Counted from the first letter of the stretch, positions 1-10,877 are shown. The stretch: DNA of 64,000 bases from Branchipolynoe longqiensis (GCA_030323885.1 CM059189.1:44018634-44082633), one strand, 5' to 3'. Notes: generated from the letters alone by a model not told the origin. Translations and numbers: made by a program.

Positions 1-60
1 AAGTTTCAAAGTCATTGGTTTTCATTTCGGCTGGGGTTCAATCCCGGGGTTCACGTGACC
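1..60 (-). mobile_element. fragment of tRNA-derived SINE (family A) at window edge
   Basis: The stretch has the AAGTCATTGGTTT junction and a box-B-like GGGTTCAATCCC that recur in the full SINE copies of this window. It is truncated and divergent. The following 200 bases hold nothing recognisable. Confidence 0.45.
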
Positions 61-270
61 TAAAACAACTTTATTTAGTTATTCACATTTATTGTGATCG
101 AATATACCTACCTAGTCACAATTTGGATAGCTTCAAACAATCTTTTCTCTATGAGTTATTTAGGGCCCAACTGTGATCTAAGGGTCTCCCTGGTCAAACT
201 ATGGCTATTCGTGTTTCTCAGTCCTAATGAATGTCTTGGGTGATGTAGGCTAAGGTATATTACAGACAGA

Positions 271-604
271 ACCAGGCGGGATGGCCAAATGAGTTAGAGC
301 GTCCGTCTCCCGTGTTGGTAGATTGTGGGGTCGTGGGTTCGAACCCCGGTCGAGTCAAACCAATGACTTAAAAATTGATACGTGTTGCTTCCTAGCCTGG
401 CGCTCGGCATTATTAGGATAGGGCAAGGACTGGTTGGCTCAGTGTCAGGATAATGTGACTGAGTGGGATATCAGGTCATGGTGCTGGTGGCCTGGTCTTC
501 CAGTGGGGCAGCACTATAAAGTCGCCATGAGTGCGCACTGTCACAAGTCGGTACCCATCCTGATATGACCTTAGATGTTGCTAGGACATAAAACAACAAC
601 AAAT
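271..604 (+). mobile_element. tRNA-derived SINE, family A, full length
   Basis: The head looks like a tRNA gene, with box A (TGGCCAAATGAGTTAGAGCG) and box B (GGGTTCGAACCCC). It is followed by a body shared by all family A copies (GTCAAACCAATGACTT, CAGTGTCAGGATAATGTGAC, GCACTATAAAGTCGCCATGA). The element ends in TTAGATGTTGCTAGGACATA and an (AAC)n tail. The tRNA part has lost cloverleaf integrity, so this is a pol III SINE and not a working tRNA gene. The tail probably matches the 3' end of a partner LINE, as is usual for such SINEs; that partner is not identified here. Confidence 0.9.
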
Positions 605-748
605 AAACATATTACAGACATGGACAGTAATGGAAGCCCTCTATGACATGAAGTAAATTTGAAGGTTTTGGAGTATTCCTTATATTGGTTATAACTTATG
701 TGAGTCCAACCTTTCCTTCCCAGTCTGACATCACATTACTAATACAGT

Positions 749-1078
749 CATCATCATCATCATGCTGTCGGTCACGATGTGACAAAGACTGCTTTCATTA
801 CTTGACAGCCACTCTCCATTTAGCTCTCTGCTGTGAGAGTGATGTCCATGAGTCAGTCTTAATGTCTCTCAGCTTCAGGTTTCTCTTGATGGTATCCTTG
901 AACTGGAGATGAGGGTGCTCTCTCGTTCTGTAACCAGAAGACAGTTGAGAGTAGAGGATCTGCTTTGGTAGCCTGTCTGATGACATCCTCATGAGGTGTC
1001 CAGTCCACCAGAGATTCTTTTTGATCAAAAGATCTTCCATAGATCCTCTGATCAAAAAGAATCTCCGGTGGACTGGAC
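749..1078 (-). mobile_element. LINE 3' fragment with 21-bp target duplication and folded-back 5' end
   Basis: The minus strand encodes the C-terminal tail of a non-LTR reverse transcriptase ORF. Recognisable parts are LWWTGHLMRM, DRLPKQILYSQL and KDTIKRNLKLRDIKTD, followed by W..LSQQRAKWR and a stop. The 3' end is an (ATG)n tail at about 749-763. Identical 21-bp sequences flank the insertion (728-748 and 1079-1099), so the boundaries are well defined. The 5' end is a hairpin: about 1000-1035 is repeated in inverted orientation at about 1045-1078. It is a dead, 5'-truncated copy. Confidence 0.85.
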
Positions 1079-1257
1079 ACATCACATTACTAATACAGTA
1101 TACCCTCGTTAAACCAAACTTGAAGGGACCCTAGAAATTTGTTTGGATTAACCGTTTAACCGGGCTTTGGCTTTGACTTTGAATTTGAATAAGCGTGTAT
1201 TGCACATGTAATATACAATGTATGTGGACACTTTGATTATTGTTTTTTATGTGTATA

Positions 1258-1575
1258 CAGTATAACCCCGTTAAACCAAGCTTGGTTAATCCTACTTTTT
1301 TTCGGCGGCCCAGCAAAATACTACCATTTATCATATAAAAAAAGTCTGTGGGGTCTCAGATGACCTTATAACCACATGAACTTTTGGGTTAACCATACCG
1401 GAGTGGCCTGGGGTCCGACAATTTTGTTTGGATTAACCGATAATTTGGATTAACCGACTTTGGTTTAACCAACTTTTTTATATGATGAATGGTAGTATTT
1501 TGCCGGGCCGCAGAAAAAAGTTAGGATTAATCGATTGTTTGGTTTAACCGAGCTTGGTTTAATGGGGTTGTACTG
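1258..1575. mobile_element. foldback MITE, pogo/Tigger-like, TA duplication
   Basis: The ends are inverted (CAGTATAACCCCGTTAAACC and its complement ending GGGGTTGTACTG), each flanked by TA. Inverted similarity runs far inward: the motif AGTATTTTGCCGGGCCGC near 1495 has its complement near 1305. The element is therefore a near-complete palindrome without a gene. CAGT-type ends with TA target sites fit non-autonomous pogo/Tigger relatives. A related end sequence at 1096-1130 suggests a second, partial copy just upstream. Confidence 0.75.
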
Positions 1576-1889
1576 TAGTAATAATAGCCATGGAGTCGAA
1601 TGGTGCTGAGCAGACAAATAACGGACTACTGCTAATACTTGCTTCGCACTCAAATATGCCATTCAAGAAGTAATCTTTTTATCGAGATACATAAAAGATT
1701 TGTATAATGAATAAATGGTCAAAACCACGTGACCAGTAACGATTGGTTCTAAATAGAATATTACTGTCATAATGATCACTGAAGATTCAATGTCCACTTT
1801 TTATTGTAAAAGTCACATGTTATTAAAAGTGACGTAGGTTATAGAATGTGAGGAAATAGCGGCCGAGTTACAATTCTTCAAAAGTTAAT

Positions 1890-2235
1890 ACCAGACGGGA
1901 TGGCCGAATGAGTTAGAGCGTCCGTCTCCCGTGCTGGTAGATCGTGGGGTCGTGGGTTCGAGTCCCGGTCGAGTCAAACCAATGACTTTAAAATTGATAC
2001 TTGTTGCTTCCTAGCCAGGCGCTCGGCATTATTAGGATAGGGCAAGGACTGGTGTGCTCAGTGTCAGGATAATGTGACTGAGTGGGATACCAGGTCATGG
2101 TGCCGGCGGCCTGGTTTCCCAGTGGGACAGCACTATAAAGTCGCCATGAGTGCGCACTGTCACAAGTCGGTACCCGTCCTGATATGACCTTAGATGTTGC
2201 TAGGACTTAAAACAACAACAAACAAACAAACAAAT
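1890..2235 (+). mobile_element. tRNA-derived SINE, family A, full length
   Basis: It is the same element as at 271-604, with better preserved boxes A (TGGCCGAATGAGTTAGAGCG) and B (GGGTTCGAGTCCC). The tail is (AAC)n passing into (AAAC)n. It lies upstream of the insulin-like exon, within what should be that gene's intron, in sense orientation. Confidence 0.9.
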
Positions 2236-2520
2236 CAAAAGTTAATTTGCTGTTGTGTGTGTGTGATGAATTTATTTACCCTACTCATAACGGGTAAGTG
2301 TGTTGACACTTCTTTTCACCGCTGGGCAGCACTAGTCCAATTTGATTCAAATCTTTTGAATGTTGTTTTAGTAAAATATAATGGCATTAATTATTGGGGG
2401 GGGGGGGGGGTTTCATGCAAACATTCAGTTGCAAAGTCTGAAACTGCAGTAAACCAAAAGCCATCTCCATCTGTTATTATGTTTCATGGTCCTTCTCCTC
2501 TTCATCTAATCCACAAACAG

Positions 2521-3128
2521 GTGACGCCGCTGGTACTGAGAAAGTCAATCCCTTCTGGAGCAAAAGCCAAGCCTACTCGTACCTTAAGGTGCAGAAGCGG
2601 GTCGTCGTCGCCTACGACGGCCTGACCTACCGGCAGGGCATCGTGTGTGAGTGTTGCATGCACAGGTGTAGCATTGGCGAACTGTACGAATACTGTGCCG
2701 ACCCGGCCTACAGCGTCGCCAAGCGCCGCGCCATCGACTCCCTCGACAAGCGCTCCCGCTACTCCGGTGGCGCCCCCTTCCGCATGACGCGGTCACTAGC
2801 GGCGGATCTGCTCGCCGCAGTCAATCCTGGCGCTGTCATCAAGTCCGCTGGAACCAGCGCCGCCGCCAGCGCCGCCAGCGGCACGGCGACGAACCACAAC
2901 AACACGGCATTTGGCGGCAAACTCCACCGTCTTCGTCTGTTGAAGGGACCGGCGGGACCGGCGGGACCGGCGGGCTGGTCCAGCAGCCGGTATTTGACGG
3001 TGAGAGGATCCAGGGGGGAATTCGATCTATCGACAAAGGGGCAGCGGTGGAAGCTGAGGAAAAGGAAGCAGGGCCGGACGGATCTCATCACGGGAGACGG
3101 GAACAGATGGAAGGCGGCGGGAAAATGA
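2521..3128 (+). CDS. insulin/IGF-like peptide, last coding exon (C-peptide end, A chain, long C-terminal extension)
   Basis: Insulin-family peptides are secreted hormones that act on receptor tyrosine kinases in growth and metabolism. The A chain is plain: GIVCECCMHR then CSIGELYEYC, with the family spacing CC-x3-C-x8-C. It carries an extra cysteine at position 4, as in molluscan insulins, which predicts a fourth disulfide. The exon follows a polypyrimidine tract and CAG at 2518-2520 and begins with two codon bases. This is the phase-1 intron that insulin genes conserve in the C-peptide. Dibasic sites (QKR before the A chain, AKRR and DKR after it) suggest processing. About 140 residues follow the A chain, Ala/Gly rich with a GPAGPAGPAG run; most insulins stop near the last cysteine. 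The stop is TGA at 3126. The B-chain exon was not found. A second frame stays open to 3259 (see findings). Confidence 0.85.
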
Positions 3129-3697
3129 AGGTTGGGAAAAATAATAATCGTCTGGCACAAATAATCAGTGTTCAGCAACGTCTACTGGCACCCCGAAGTG
3201 GGTCTGACGATGTGGACTTTGATGAGATGGACACACAAGATATATCTGATAGGAAATAAGAAGCATCTATCTCTCCTTACACACAGTGACACACACAGTC
3301 AAATAGACATATATGCGTAAATATAGCATAAGGCCTCTTGTGGGCTTTGTTTGCTTGTTCATTTTATTGCTGCTTTGCAGTTTATTTGATCTGTTGAATT
3401 ATTCATCGACTTTGTGCGTGATAAATTCGCGCAATTGGCATTGCTGATACAGACAATTCATTGTTGCTTTCTCATTTTGTTTAATTTTTAAACATATTAA
3501 TTACAGACTTTGGTGCATGTTAAATTCCAGCATTGTTGAGACAAATCAATAGTAGCATTGGTTGGATAAATGCTAGTTCAACCGTGCCACCCCTACCCCC
3601 TCACCCTTTAAAAAAGTCCCACAAAAAACGACTTCCTTCTAAGACTTGGTTCGATCCAGTCCTCTTTTTTGGCGGAGTGGTTTTACTTAAATTTTAA
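3129..3697. other. 3' flank of the insulin-like gene
   Basis: The sequence becomes AT-rich with no coding signal after about 3260. It probably holds the 3' UTR. I could not pick a poly(A) signal with confidence; AATAAA occurs near 4541, but after an intervening MITE. Confidence 0.35.
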
Positions 3698-4043
3698 AGT
3701 TGCATAGTCCGATGGTTTTTAATTCTGTATTTTTTCTGAGATAAATATATTAGATCGATCAGTAGTAGCTACTTTACATTAGTTCAATGTTACTTTTATT
3801 TTAAATGGTAAACTTTTGAGATATTTTGAGTGCAAACATGGAAAATTAGTTTTGGCATGCTTGCCAAAACTCTGACAGCATAGACTTCTGCAGAAACAGG
3901 TTATGTTAAATTGACTCAGTATTGCCTTCTACGCAGAAACAAATGCTTAATAAGTGCATCAGTATCTAAGTTAGATATGTAAAATCAAATCTAGATAATT
4001 GGTTTGGTTTTGAAAATTTGATATTTCATTGGACTATGCAGCT
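3698..4043. mobile_element. TTAA-flanked MITE (piggyBac-like), copy 1
   Basis: The terminal inverted repeats start AGTTGCATAGTCCGATG and end with the complement GGACTATGCAGCT. Each side is bordered by TTAA, the target site of piggyBac-type transposons. The 346-bp interior is AT-rich and non-coding. Internal landmarks shared by the family are TTAGATATGTA, AACAGGTTATGTTAAATTGA and TTTTGGCATGCTTGCCAAAA. Sister copies are at 39870, 42883, 44249 and 63392. Confidence 0.85.
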
Positions 4044-5340
4044 TTAATGAGACGCAGCCACCACATTAAAAGGTGAGAGTGCTTTCTAAGAACATGACCA
4101 CTGATATGAGTAGCTAGTGGGTTGCTCGGATAGACAGCGGAGAGTCATTGAAGAGTGTTAGTCATTATCTGGTTTGTTATGTGTTGACGTGGGCGGCAAT
4201 TGATTAGTTTCGCGACAGTAGTTGTAAGAATCGCTACAGCTGGGATGTGAGGCATCATGTCTCCATGCCAGGGTTCTACTTTTTATATCCTATCCACAAT
4301 ACCGACCATAAATGTCTCAATGTCAAATTGCGATGTAAACTGATGAAGTACTCTGATGATTGAATAGACATAAGGCTTAGGTAGCGATTCGCGACTGTCA
4401 ATATAACTATTGTGACACCACTCACAAGTGGGGCTAAGTACACAAAGGAGACATACTTTGGTTTTTATTTGTTATATTAATCCATGCCGGTTCCGTATAA
4501 AAGAACAACGCAAGGAATTATTAATGCAAATAACAGCAGCAAATAAACGCACCAACACATTAAACTAATTCAGCCTACTCAAGACTTATTATTCAACACC
4601 AATTTGGTGGTTATGGAACAAATCACTTCAGTACAAAGAGCAATCGTCGTTGGCATTCAAAATGGGGTTTTGTGTGTGTGGGTTTTTTTTAAGAGAGAGA
4701 AAAGAGAAGACAATTCAAAGAAGTCACCAGCGAAAAATGAAATGAACCGGTTTTCTAGGAGAGGAGTGTAGACCTATCTGTTTTTTAATAATTTGCTTTA
4801 AACTGGTATTTCGCGAAAATAAATCGAGGCATGGCTTCTATATGAGGACAATCTTGTTTGCTTTTACCGAAAATAAAAATGATAAACAATATATATATAA
4901 ACAATTGTGTAGCAGTTCTAGTCATGAACAATTTATTATGAATGTTGTGGTATCCAACCTACTGGTAAGGTGGTGATTTTCTTTTACTATAAATTTTACT
5001 CCACTTTCCATCTCTAAGAATAAATCATTTTAAAGGACTGTGAACATTATCAATTATAATCGAGACGGTTCATTAGAAACTAGCCTTTTACTTCCGTCAA
5101 GAACCTAAATATTCCGCCGTGTGTGGCTCCGCATGTCAAGGATATATTTAGAATTGTCGTGTAAAAAGCTTACATATTTACTCGTCTATGTGTGCATCAT
5201 CGCAATATTTCCCCCCAAATTGTCCGTCGATGTATTGGGAAAAGTAGGCCTACTCCCCCCACTTTCCTATTCACACACAGAAGCAGTTCCATCTCAGTCT
5301 TGTCCATAGCCCAATAGATTAATAATTTATTTATCAATCC
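4044..5340. other. unannotated AT-rich interval
   Basis: I see no convincing gene or complete repeat here. Short open frames lack domain features or codon bias. Confidence 0.4.
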
Positions 5341-5359
5341 CGCCAAAAGTTATAATAAC

Positions 5360-5710
5360 CCAGTATATATATATATATGAAGTGGGCGAGGCTACACGTG
5401 AGTGTGGTCCCTGGCGGACCGGTGTTGCAGTTTCTACCGTACACCAGTTTGCGAGGGACACATCCATTCAAATGCATTGTCAATGGCCGTGAGCAAATCT
5501 TCATACAGAAGAAGTGAAATATCTCTACAACCACACCACCTAGAAACAAATCGCTTGGTACACATATAGAAAACATCTTTACCAAAAACATTATATTAAA
5601 TTTATAAGGTTAGTGATGATGCTGTTCGATTTTGACGCATGCGCAGAAGCGATGTGTCCCTCGCAAACTGGTGTGCCGCTGAAACTGCAACACCGGGAAG
5701 GGCACAAGTT
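5360..5710. repeat. dispersed repeat shared with 12070-12215
   Basis: Words such as GCATTGTCAATGGCCGTGAG, CTTCATACAG and GTGAAATATCTCTACAACC recur at about 12145-12210. GTCCCTCGCAAACTGGTGT at 5657 is the inverted form of CACCAGTTTGCGAGGGAC at 5441. It is probably a degraded mobile element; the class is not identified. Confidence 0.55.
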
Positions 5711-6540
5711 CTAGATTCCGAGCTGCCACCTAAATAGGCCGCAGGGAGCCACACGTGCGATGGAGAGACCGTTCTTGACTCCCGTTGCTACGAGCCGCGC
5801 CATGGTGACAGCAGCAGCATTCTTGGCGACAGGAAGAGGTTCGAGCCCAGAGCTCGGACCCATCGGATGTGTCGTTACTCGCTCCGACGTATTTGATATT
5901 TATTTATGTAGTTGATGGGTGAAAGTGCTAATGTAACTTGATTATATTGGAAAGATAAAGTCTTGTGCTTGATATGGAGAAATTGTGTTTAATGACGATG
6001 CCTTACGTGTGATATCTGGCTGATAATAAACCCGATTGTTCACTAATGAATGTGAATTGGAGTTCAGTGCGGTTCCTTACCATTAGAAATCATTCCTCTT
6101 ATTACTCTAACCGAAACTAAGTCAACTTCTCTAAGTATTTGGCGGACTAAGAATATTATCAAGACTCCTGTACCGGAGTACGGTTAACCCGACTCCGGGG
6201 ACGGGTATCGATCTAGGGCTCGCTTGGCAATAGCTTTAGGAGAACATGGGGCAGCATTAGGCCAGCGTGCCAGTTCCAGGGTTAGGCCGGTCTCCTGCTT
6301 GGAGACAGGCGCAGCCAGAACTGGGACTAGGATAGATTAATTAGAAAGGGAGAGAGCTGCTTAATAATACTTGAACTGGGAGTTAACTGCAGTTAAGACA
6401 AGATGACGGTGGGCGCCTAGCCAGCGTGGGCTGACGGCATGGGCAGCGATTGATACCGGAGGAGCCGTGCAGCTGCCATCAGGAATTATATGGGAACTAC
6501 GTTAAATATTATAACAAGTAGAAAGTCCAAAAGTCCATTC
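5711..6540. other. unannotated interval, possibly old retroelement sequence
   Basis: The stretch is moderately GC-rich and non-coding. It contains AATAAA near 6027 and the phrase GACTCCTGTACCGGAGTA. No terminal repeats or domains could be confirmed. Confidence 0.25.
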
Positions 6541-6548
6541 GGATATAC

Positions 6549-6612
6549 AGTAAAACCTCCCTAACCGAACACCTCCACAGATCGACCACTCCCTTATATC
6601 GATAAAAGAATT
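6549..6612. mobile_element. fragment of pogo-like MITE end
   Basis: It begins CAGTAAAACCTCCCTAACCG and continues ACCTCCACAGATCGACCAC, matching one end of the fuller copies at 22812 and 27161. The other end is lost. Confidence 0.6.
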
Positions 6613-6770
6613 GCCCAAAACCCACATGCGGCACCTATTTTTCATCCGCATTCCGTATCCATACTTATAAACGTATGCATGTCCGTATCCACATCCATAT
6701 GTATATACCTATGCATGTCTGCATGCATATCCGTATTAGTATCCGTACCCGATGCGTGTGCGCATCCGTC
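6600..6770. repeat. TCCGTATCCATA-type short tandem repeat
   Basis: Degenerate words of the form TCCGTATCCATA, TATGCATGTCCG and TATCCGTATTAG recur across about 150 bp. No coding function is apparent. Confidence 0.5.
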
Positions 6771-6859
6771 AATATCACGACAATGGTTACAGGACGTTAG
6801 AAATCACACGTCCGGTTTTTTTCCTATCCATATTATTTGTAATCTTGAACTGTAATCTC

Positions 6860-7660
6860 TTCTATGTGGATGGGGGTGTGGATTGTAGGTGTGGGTGTGA
6901 AGGTGTGGAGTGTAGGAGTGGGTGTGGAATGAATGTGTGGGTGTCTAGGTGTGGAGTGTAGGTGTGGGTGTGTATGTGTGGGTGTGAACGTGTAGGTGTG
7001 GATGTGTGGGTGTGTAGGTGTGAATGTGGAGTGTAGGTGTGGAGTGTAGGTGTGGGTGTGAAAGTGTAGGTGTGGAGTGTAGGTGTGGGTGTGAACGTGT
7101 ATGTGTGGGTGTGAACGTGTAGGTCTGAACGTGTAGGTGTGGAGTATCGGTGTGTGTGTGGGTGTGAACGTGTAGGTGTGAACGTGTAGGTGTGGAGTGT
7201 ATGTGTGGGTGTGAACGTGTAGAGTGTTGGTGTGGGTGTGGAGTGTAGTTGTGGGTGTGGAGTGTAGGTGTGAACATGTAGGTGTGGAGTGTGTAGGTGT
7301 GAACGTGAAGTTGTGGTATGTAGATGTGGGTGTGGAGTGAATGTGTAGGTGTGAACTTGTAGGTGTGGGTGTGGAGTGTGGGTGTGGACGTGTAGGTGTG
7401 GGTGTGGACATATGTAGGTGTGGAGTGTAAGTGTGGGTGTGGAGTGTAGGTGTGGGTGTGGACGTGTAGGTGTGGACAAGTGGGTGTGAACGTGTGGGTG
7501 TGTAGGTGTGGGTGTGAACATGTAGGTGTGGAGTGTCGGTGTGGGTGTGGACATGTAGGTGTGGACTGTAGGTGTGGGTGTGGATGTGTAGGTGTGGGTG
7601 TGAACCTGGAGGTGTGGGTGTGAATAATCATGTGTGGATGTGGAGTGTAGGTGTGGACTT
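6860..7660. repeat. GT-rich minisatellite (6/12-mer GTGTGGGTGTGA / GTGTAG)
   Basis: About 800 bp are built from GTGTAGGTGTGG, GTGGGTGTGAAC and GTGTGGAGTGTAG variants. The unit is a multiple of three, so several minus-strand frames stay open (His-Thr-Pro repeats), but the same is true of overlapping frames. That fits a satellite rather than a gene. The strand asymmetry (G and T on plus) is strong. Confidence 0.9.
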
Positions 7661-7789
7661 ATCGATAGCTTCAGCTCAAACCAGGTAGTCATGGTTTCGT
7701 TTTGGCCCAAATGGCGTCTGTCGGCAACACAGAAGTCCTCTAAGTAATCTACACAATCTACACCTCTTTCCCTCACTAAACACCTCACT

Positions 7790-7900
7790 ACAAAGTCACT
7801 GAGGCCGAAATCGATTAACACGACCCGGGCGACCCGGGTCACCCGAGTCGTCAGAATTTCAAATCGAACACCGCGAGTGGAGTCGAGAAATACATGTGCT
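7790..7900. repeat. dispersed repeat with CGGGTGACCCGAGT palindrome
   Basis: The words CCGGGTCACCCGAGTCGTCA, AATTTCAAATCGAACA and GAGTGGAGTCGA recur in inverted orientation at 28366-28455. The core CGGGTGACCCG also appears at 8218. It is probably one end of an undefined transposon. Confidence 0.6.
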
Positions 7901-8194
7901 GTGTGCAAAATGACCGACCCCAGTAACCCACCTCTTGGCTGGGGTTTGCTAGGAGCGATGACGTCACATCTGTGCTGGTACCTGTAGGATAACAGCTACT
8001 AGTACAAGTCCTATGTATTGTTTTAAAGCTTTATTTTTTAATAACCCAGATTGTCAGCTTCTACAATCATAACATACTTCAAATCCTATTTTGCTGTACA
8101 TATATCAGTTATTGACAAAAATATTAAGTTTTAGATTAAGCCACCATTTTGTCCATCCCAAGTGTATTCGTTTATTCAACCCGAGTATGTAGGA

Positions 8195-8265
8195 TGTGTG
8201 CATGCCCCAAAAAGTGGCTCGGGTGACCCGAGTCAATTAATCGATTACGCCCGGGGTGTTGAAAG
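8195..8265. repeat. second piece of the CGGGTGACCCGAGT repeat
   Basis: GGCTCGGGTGACCCGAGTCA is followed by ATTAATCGATTACGCC, which matches ATCGATTACGGCC at 28443. With the block at 7790 it may outline a single element of about 470 bp. Confidence 0.5.
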
Positions 8266-9808
8266 AAAACCATCGGAGGTACTAACTAATAAGACGTATA
8301 CAGAGCCTGCTATCTCAGGTATGTTCTGTCAACAACAAAACCTCAGGACAACCCTTTCCGGTTCTTCTTTCTAAGCCTCGATCACATGATGCTGGCGCCG
8401 CACGGTTCTGCGGTCTGTGGTAGGCCTACGTACATGGGATATTTTATCAATCGTACGGTTTTGCGGCCTCCGGAAGTTAGTCAGAACATCATACGGGCAT
8501 CTCCCGGAGTCAGCACGACCACCGTGAGGTGACAGTAAGGAGGCATCACGGTTGTTGCGGCTGCCGTACGATTTTCTAGGCACACCAGACCAGGAAAAAA
8601 AAATGTAAGGTGACCTTGAAGTCACCTCACGGCCACTGTACAGTAACCTTGCGATAATACATGCGGCAGGGCTGCAGCCTACGGCCTTGCGATTTCTGAA
8701 ACAAGCTTAATGTCAAATTTTAAAAATCGTAATACCCCAATCACACCAAAGTAATTCTTACTACGTTCTTGAAAATGTTGCCGAACGGGTTCAAACTGTG
8801 TGCGAAGGTAGTGAACATAGTAGCAACGTTTTACACACTTTTTATGAACTGCATGGATGGGCAAGGATGGAAGGGTGCTCTAGAACTTTGAGCATGTTCA
8901 AAATTTTCAGTGGCCACGTTCTACCCCATTATACAACGGGGTCGGACTTTTTTAGAACTGATTGATTGGTGGTTGTTTTACGCCGTGTCGGCAGCATAGG
9001 CCATATTCACGGCGAGAAATGTTTGTTTTTTGTTCAAACCATCGCTTTTACATGTAAAAGCAGACAATCAATTATGTGCCAATAGACACTCATTAAATTA
9101 GAAAGCTCACAATCATATATTTGTGGTCAAGGGAAACAAATTCCCATAGAAAAAGAAAAGTTTTATTAATAATTGATAGAATCTATTTAGTAAACTATAT
9201 GAGGTGGTACAGTCCAGCTGCCCTCAAAAAGGTTAAAATGTTTTCCTGTTTTACCTTAGTAAAAAGGTCATGCATACTGTCTGCAGTGTAGAACTGTTGG
9301 CGCAGGGCCAAAAAATTGACGCAACTTAAGTAAAATGTGTTTGAGTGTCAGCGGGGACTGACACCCAATACATTCAGGGGGAGGTTCCCCCTTGAGCAGA
9401 AAAGCATGTGTAAGCCACGAGTGGCCAATACGGCAGCGCTAAGGACCACTTGGTCCCGCCGACCTCCCGCATGAGGTTTTGAGAACTAGTTTGGTGTGAT
9501 GGGGGTGTTTTCCACTTCACCTACTTCACACACGATGTAAATGCTATCCAAGAGTCATGTCATTCCCGCTGAATCAAGTGCAACCATTGCGACCAATGCT
9601 ATCAAACATAATAATACAATGGCATCTTTTGTCTGCATCAGAGGCAACACTGATAGGACTGGAAAAGCAATCTGACCAGGCAATAAGCAAGCATGGTTTA
9701 AACACACATTTAATCTGAACAAAACCTCAACACGATCTCTAATCCCTGCTCATATTAAATGAGATAGAAATGATAACTCTGATCAAGAAAGTACTTATTA
9801 ATATATAT
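8266..9808. other. unannotated interval
   Basis: Apart from a patch at 8380-8690 rich in TACGG, GTACGG and CCGTACG words, I see nothing that can be named. No open frame here has recognisable domains. Confidence 0.35.
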
Positions 9809-9815
9809 ATATATA

Positions 9816-9984
9816 GTAAAACCTGTCTAAATCGACTGACCATGGGGCTGACTTTAAATGGTCCATTTAGCGAGGAGGTCAGTTTAGGGAATTTTTGTTA
9901 TCATTACAATGGTATTCTATGGGCGATTGTTTGGGATCCAAATTAAGCGATCGACATCCAAATTAAGCGATCGAGGTTTTGCTG
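9816..9984. mobile_element. pogo-like MITE, diverged copy
   Basis: The left end is GTAAAACCTGTCTAAATCGA and the right end GATCGAGGTTTTGCTG, inside a TA-rich site. The interior (GGTCCATTTAGCGAGGAGGTC, ATTACAATGGTATTCTATGG) matches copies at 22812, 27161 and 38980. Confidence 0.75.
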
Positions 9985-10135
9985 TATATATATTTATATA
10001 GATATTAAATGAGATGGAACTGATCAATCTGATCAAGAAAGCTACTTATTTATATATATAATTATATATATTAAATGAGATCAAGAAACTGATCAAGAAA
10101 CTACTTATTAATATTATACAGCTTTCATGAAATGT

Positions 10136-10285
10136 ATACCATCAAGAGAAACCTGAAGCTGAGAGACATTAAGACCGACACATGGACATCACTCTCACAG
10201 CAGAGAGCTAAATGGAGAGCGGCAGTCAAGTAATGAAAGCAGTCTTTGTCGCATCACGACCGACAATATGATGATGATGATGATA
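10136..10285 (+). mobile_element. LINE 3' end with (ATG)n tail
   Basis: It encodes KRNLKLRDIKTDTW, then LSQQRAKWRAAVK and a stop. This is the same C-terminal sequence as in the LINE fragment at 749-1078, in the opposite orientation. The 3' tail is (ATG)n. It is 5'-truncated to about 150 bp. Confidence 0.8.
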
Positions 10286-10638
10286 ATATATTTATATACT
10301 TATATTTTAAACATTCTCAGAGAACCCCCCCCCCCCTCTCCCACCCTTCTCCCCGCCATGTTGGTACCCTCATGCAGAGGGGGCCCGTGCACAAGGAGGC
10401 GCGAATATTCAGTGCAATTAACATGCAGAGCGGAAGGCAGTGTCTTGAGCATGCGCGCCACTAATTGGAGGATTGACCGACGCGACCTCCGACGGGAATT
10501 TTTAAAAGTAGGTTGAACAAGCGGCCTTCCGGTGGTGATGGAATGAAGCTCGGAAAGACCCCACAGTGAGGTCACGTCACTTTGTTTATGATAAAAGCTG
10601 CTCGCCGGAACGGCGACGGATTTCGTCGAAATAGCATA

Positions 10639-10877
10639 TGAAGAGTTCAGGCGCCAAAAAAAACCTGTAAACGCCAAAAATTGGGGTAAACATTGGAATC
10701 AAACCTACAACACATTTACTTTTTTTACATTCCTACTTTTTTGGTCATTGCTCCATAATCATGTTATCACAACATAAGTGGAAGTAGTCAGAATTATAAT
10801 TATTTTCAGGTAACAATCTTTTATTGTAATGAGAATTTTGGATTGTCGTTTACGCGGTTTTGCGCATGAACTCTTCA
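10639..10877. mobile_element. short MITE, TA duplication, TGAAGAGTTCA ends
   Basis: The ends TGAAGAGTTCAGGCGCCAAA and the complement of its right end (TGAACTCTTCA) are inverted and flanked by TA. Both arms carry GTAAACG words. The 239-bp interior is non-coding. TA sites suggest a mariner-type partner. I saw no second copy in this window. Confidence 0.7.

Noticed and set aside
271..360. tRNA gene
   Set aside because: Boxes A and B are present, but the arms do not form a proper cloverleaf and the unit recurs with a fixed SINE body and tail.
6833..7908. 348-codon His/Thr/Pro-rich frame on the minus strand
   Set aside because: It is the translation of a GT-rich minisatellite with a unit divisible by three. 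Overlapping frames are equally open.
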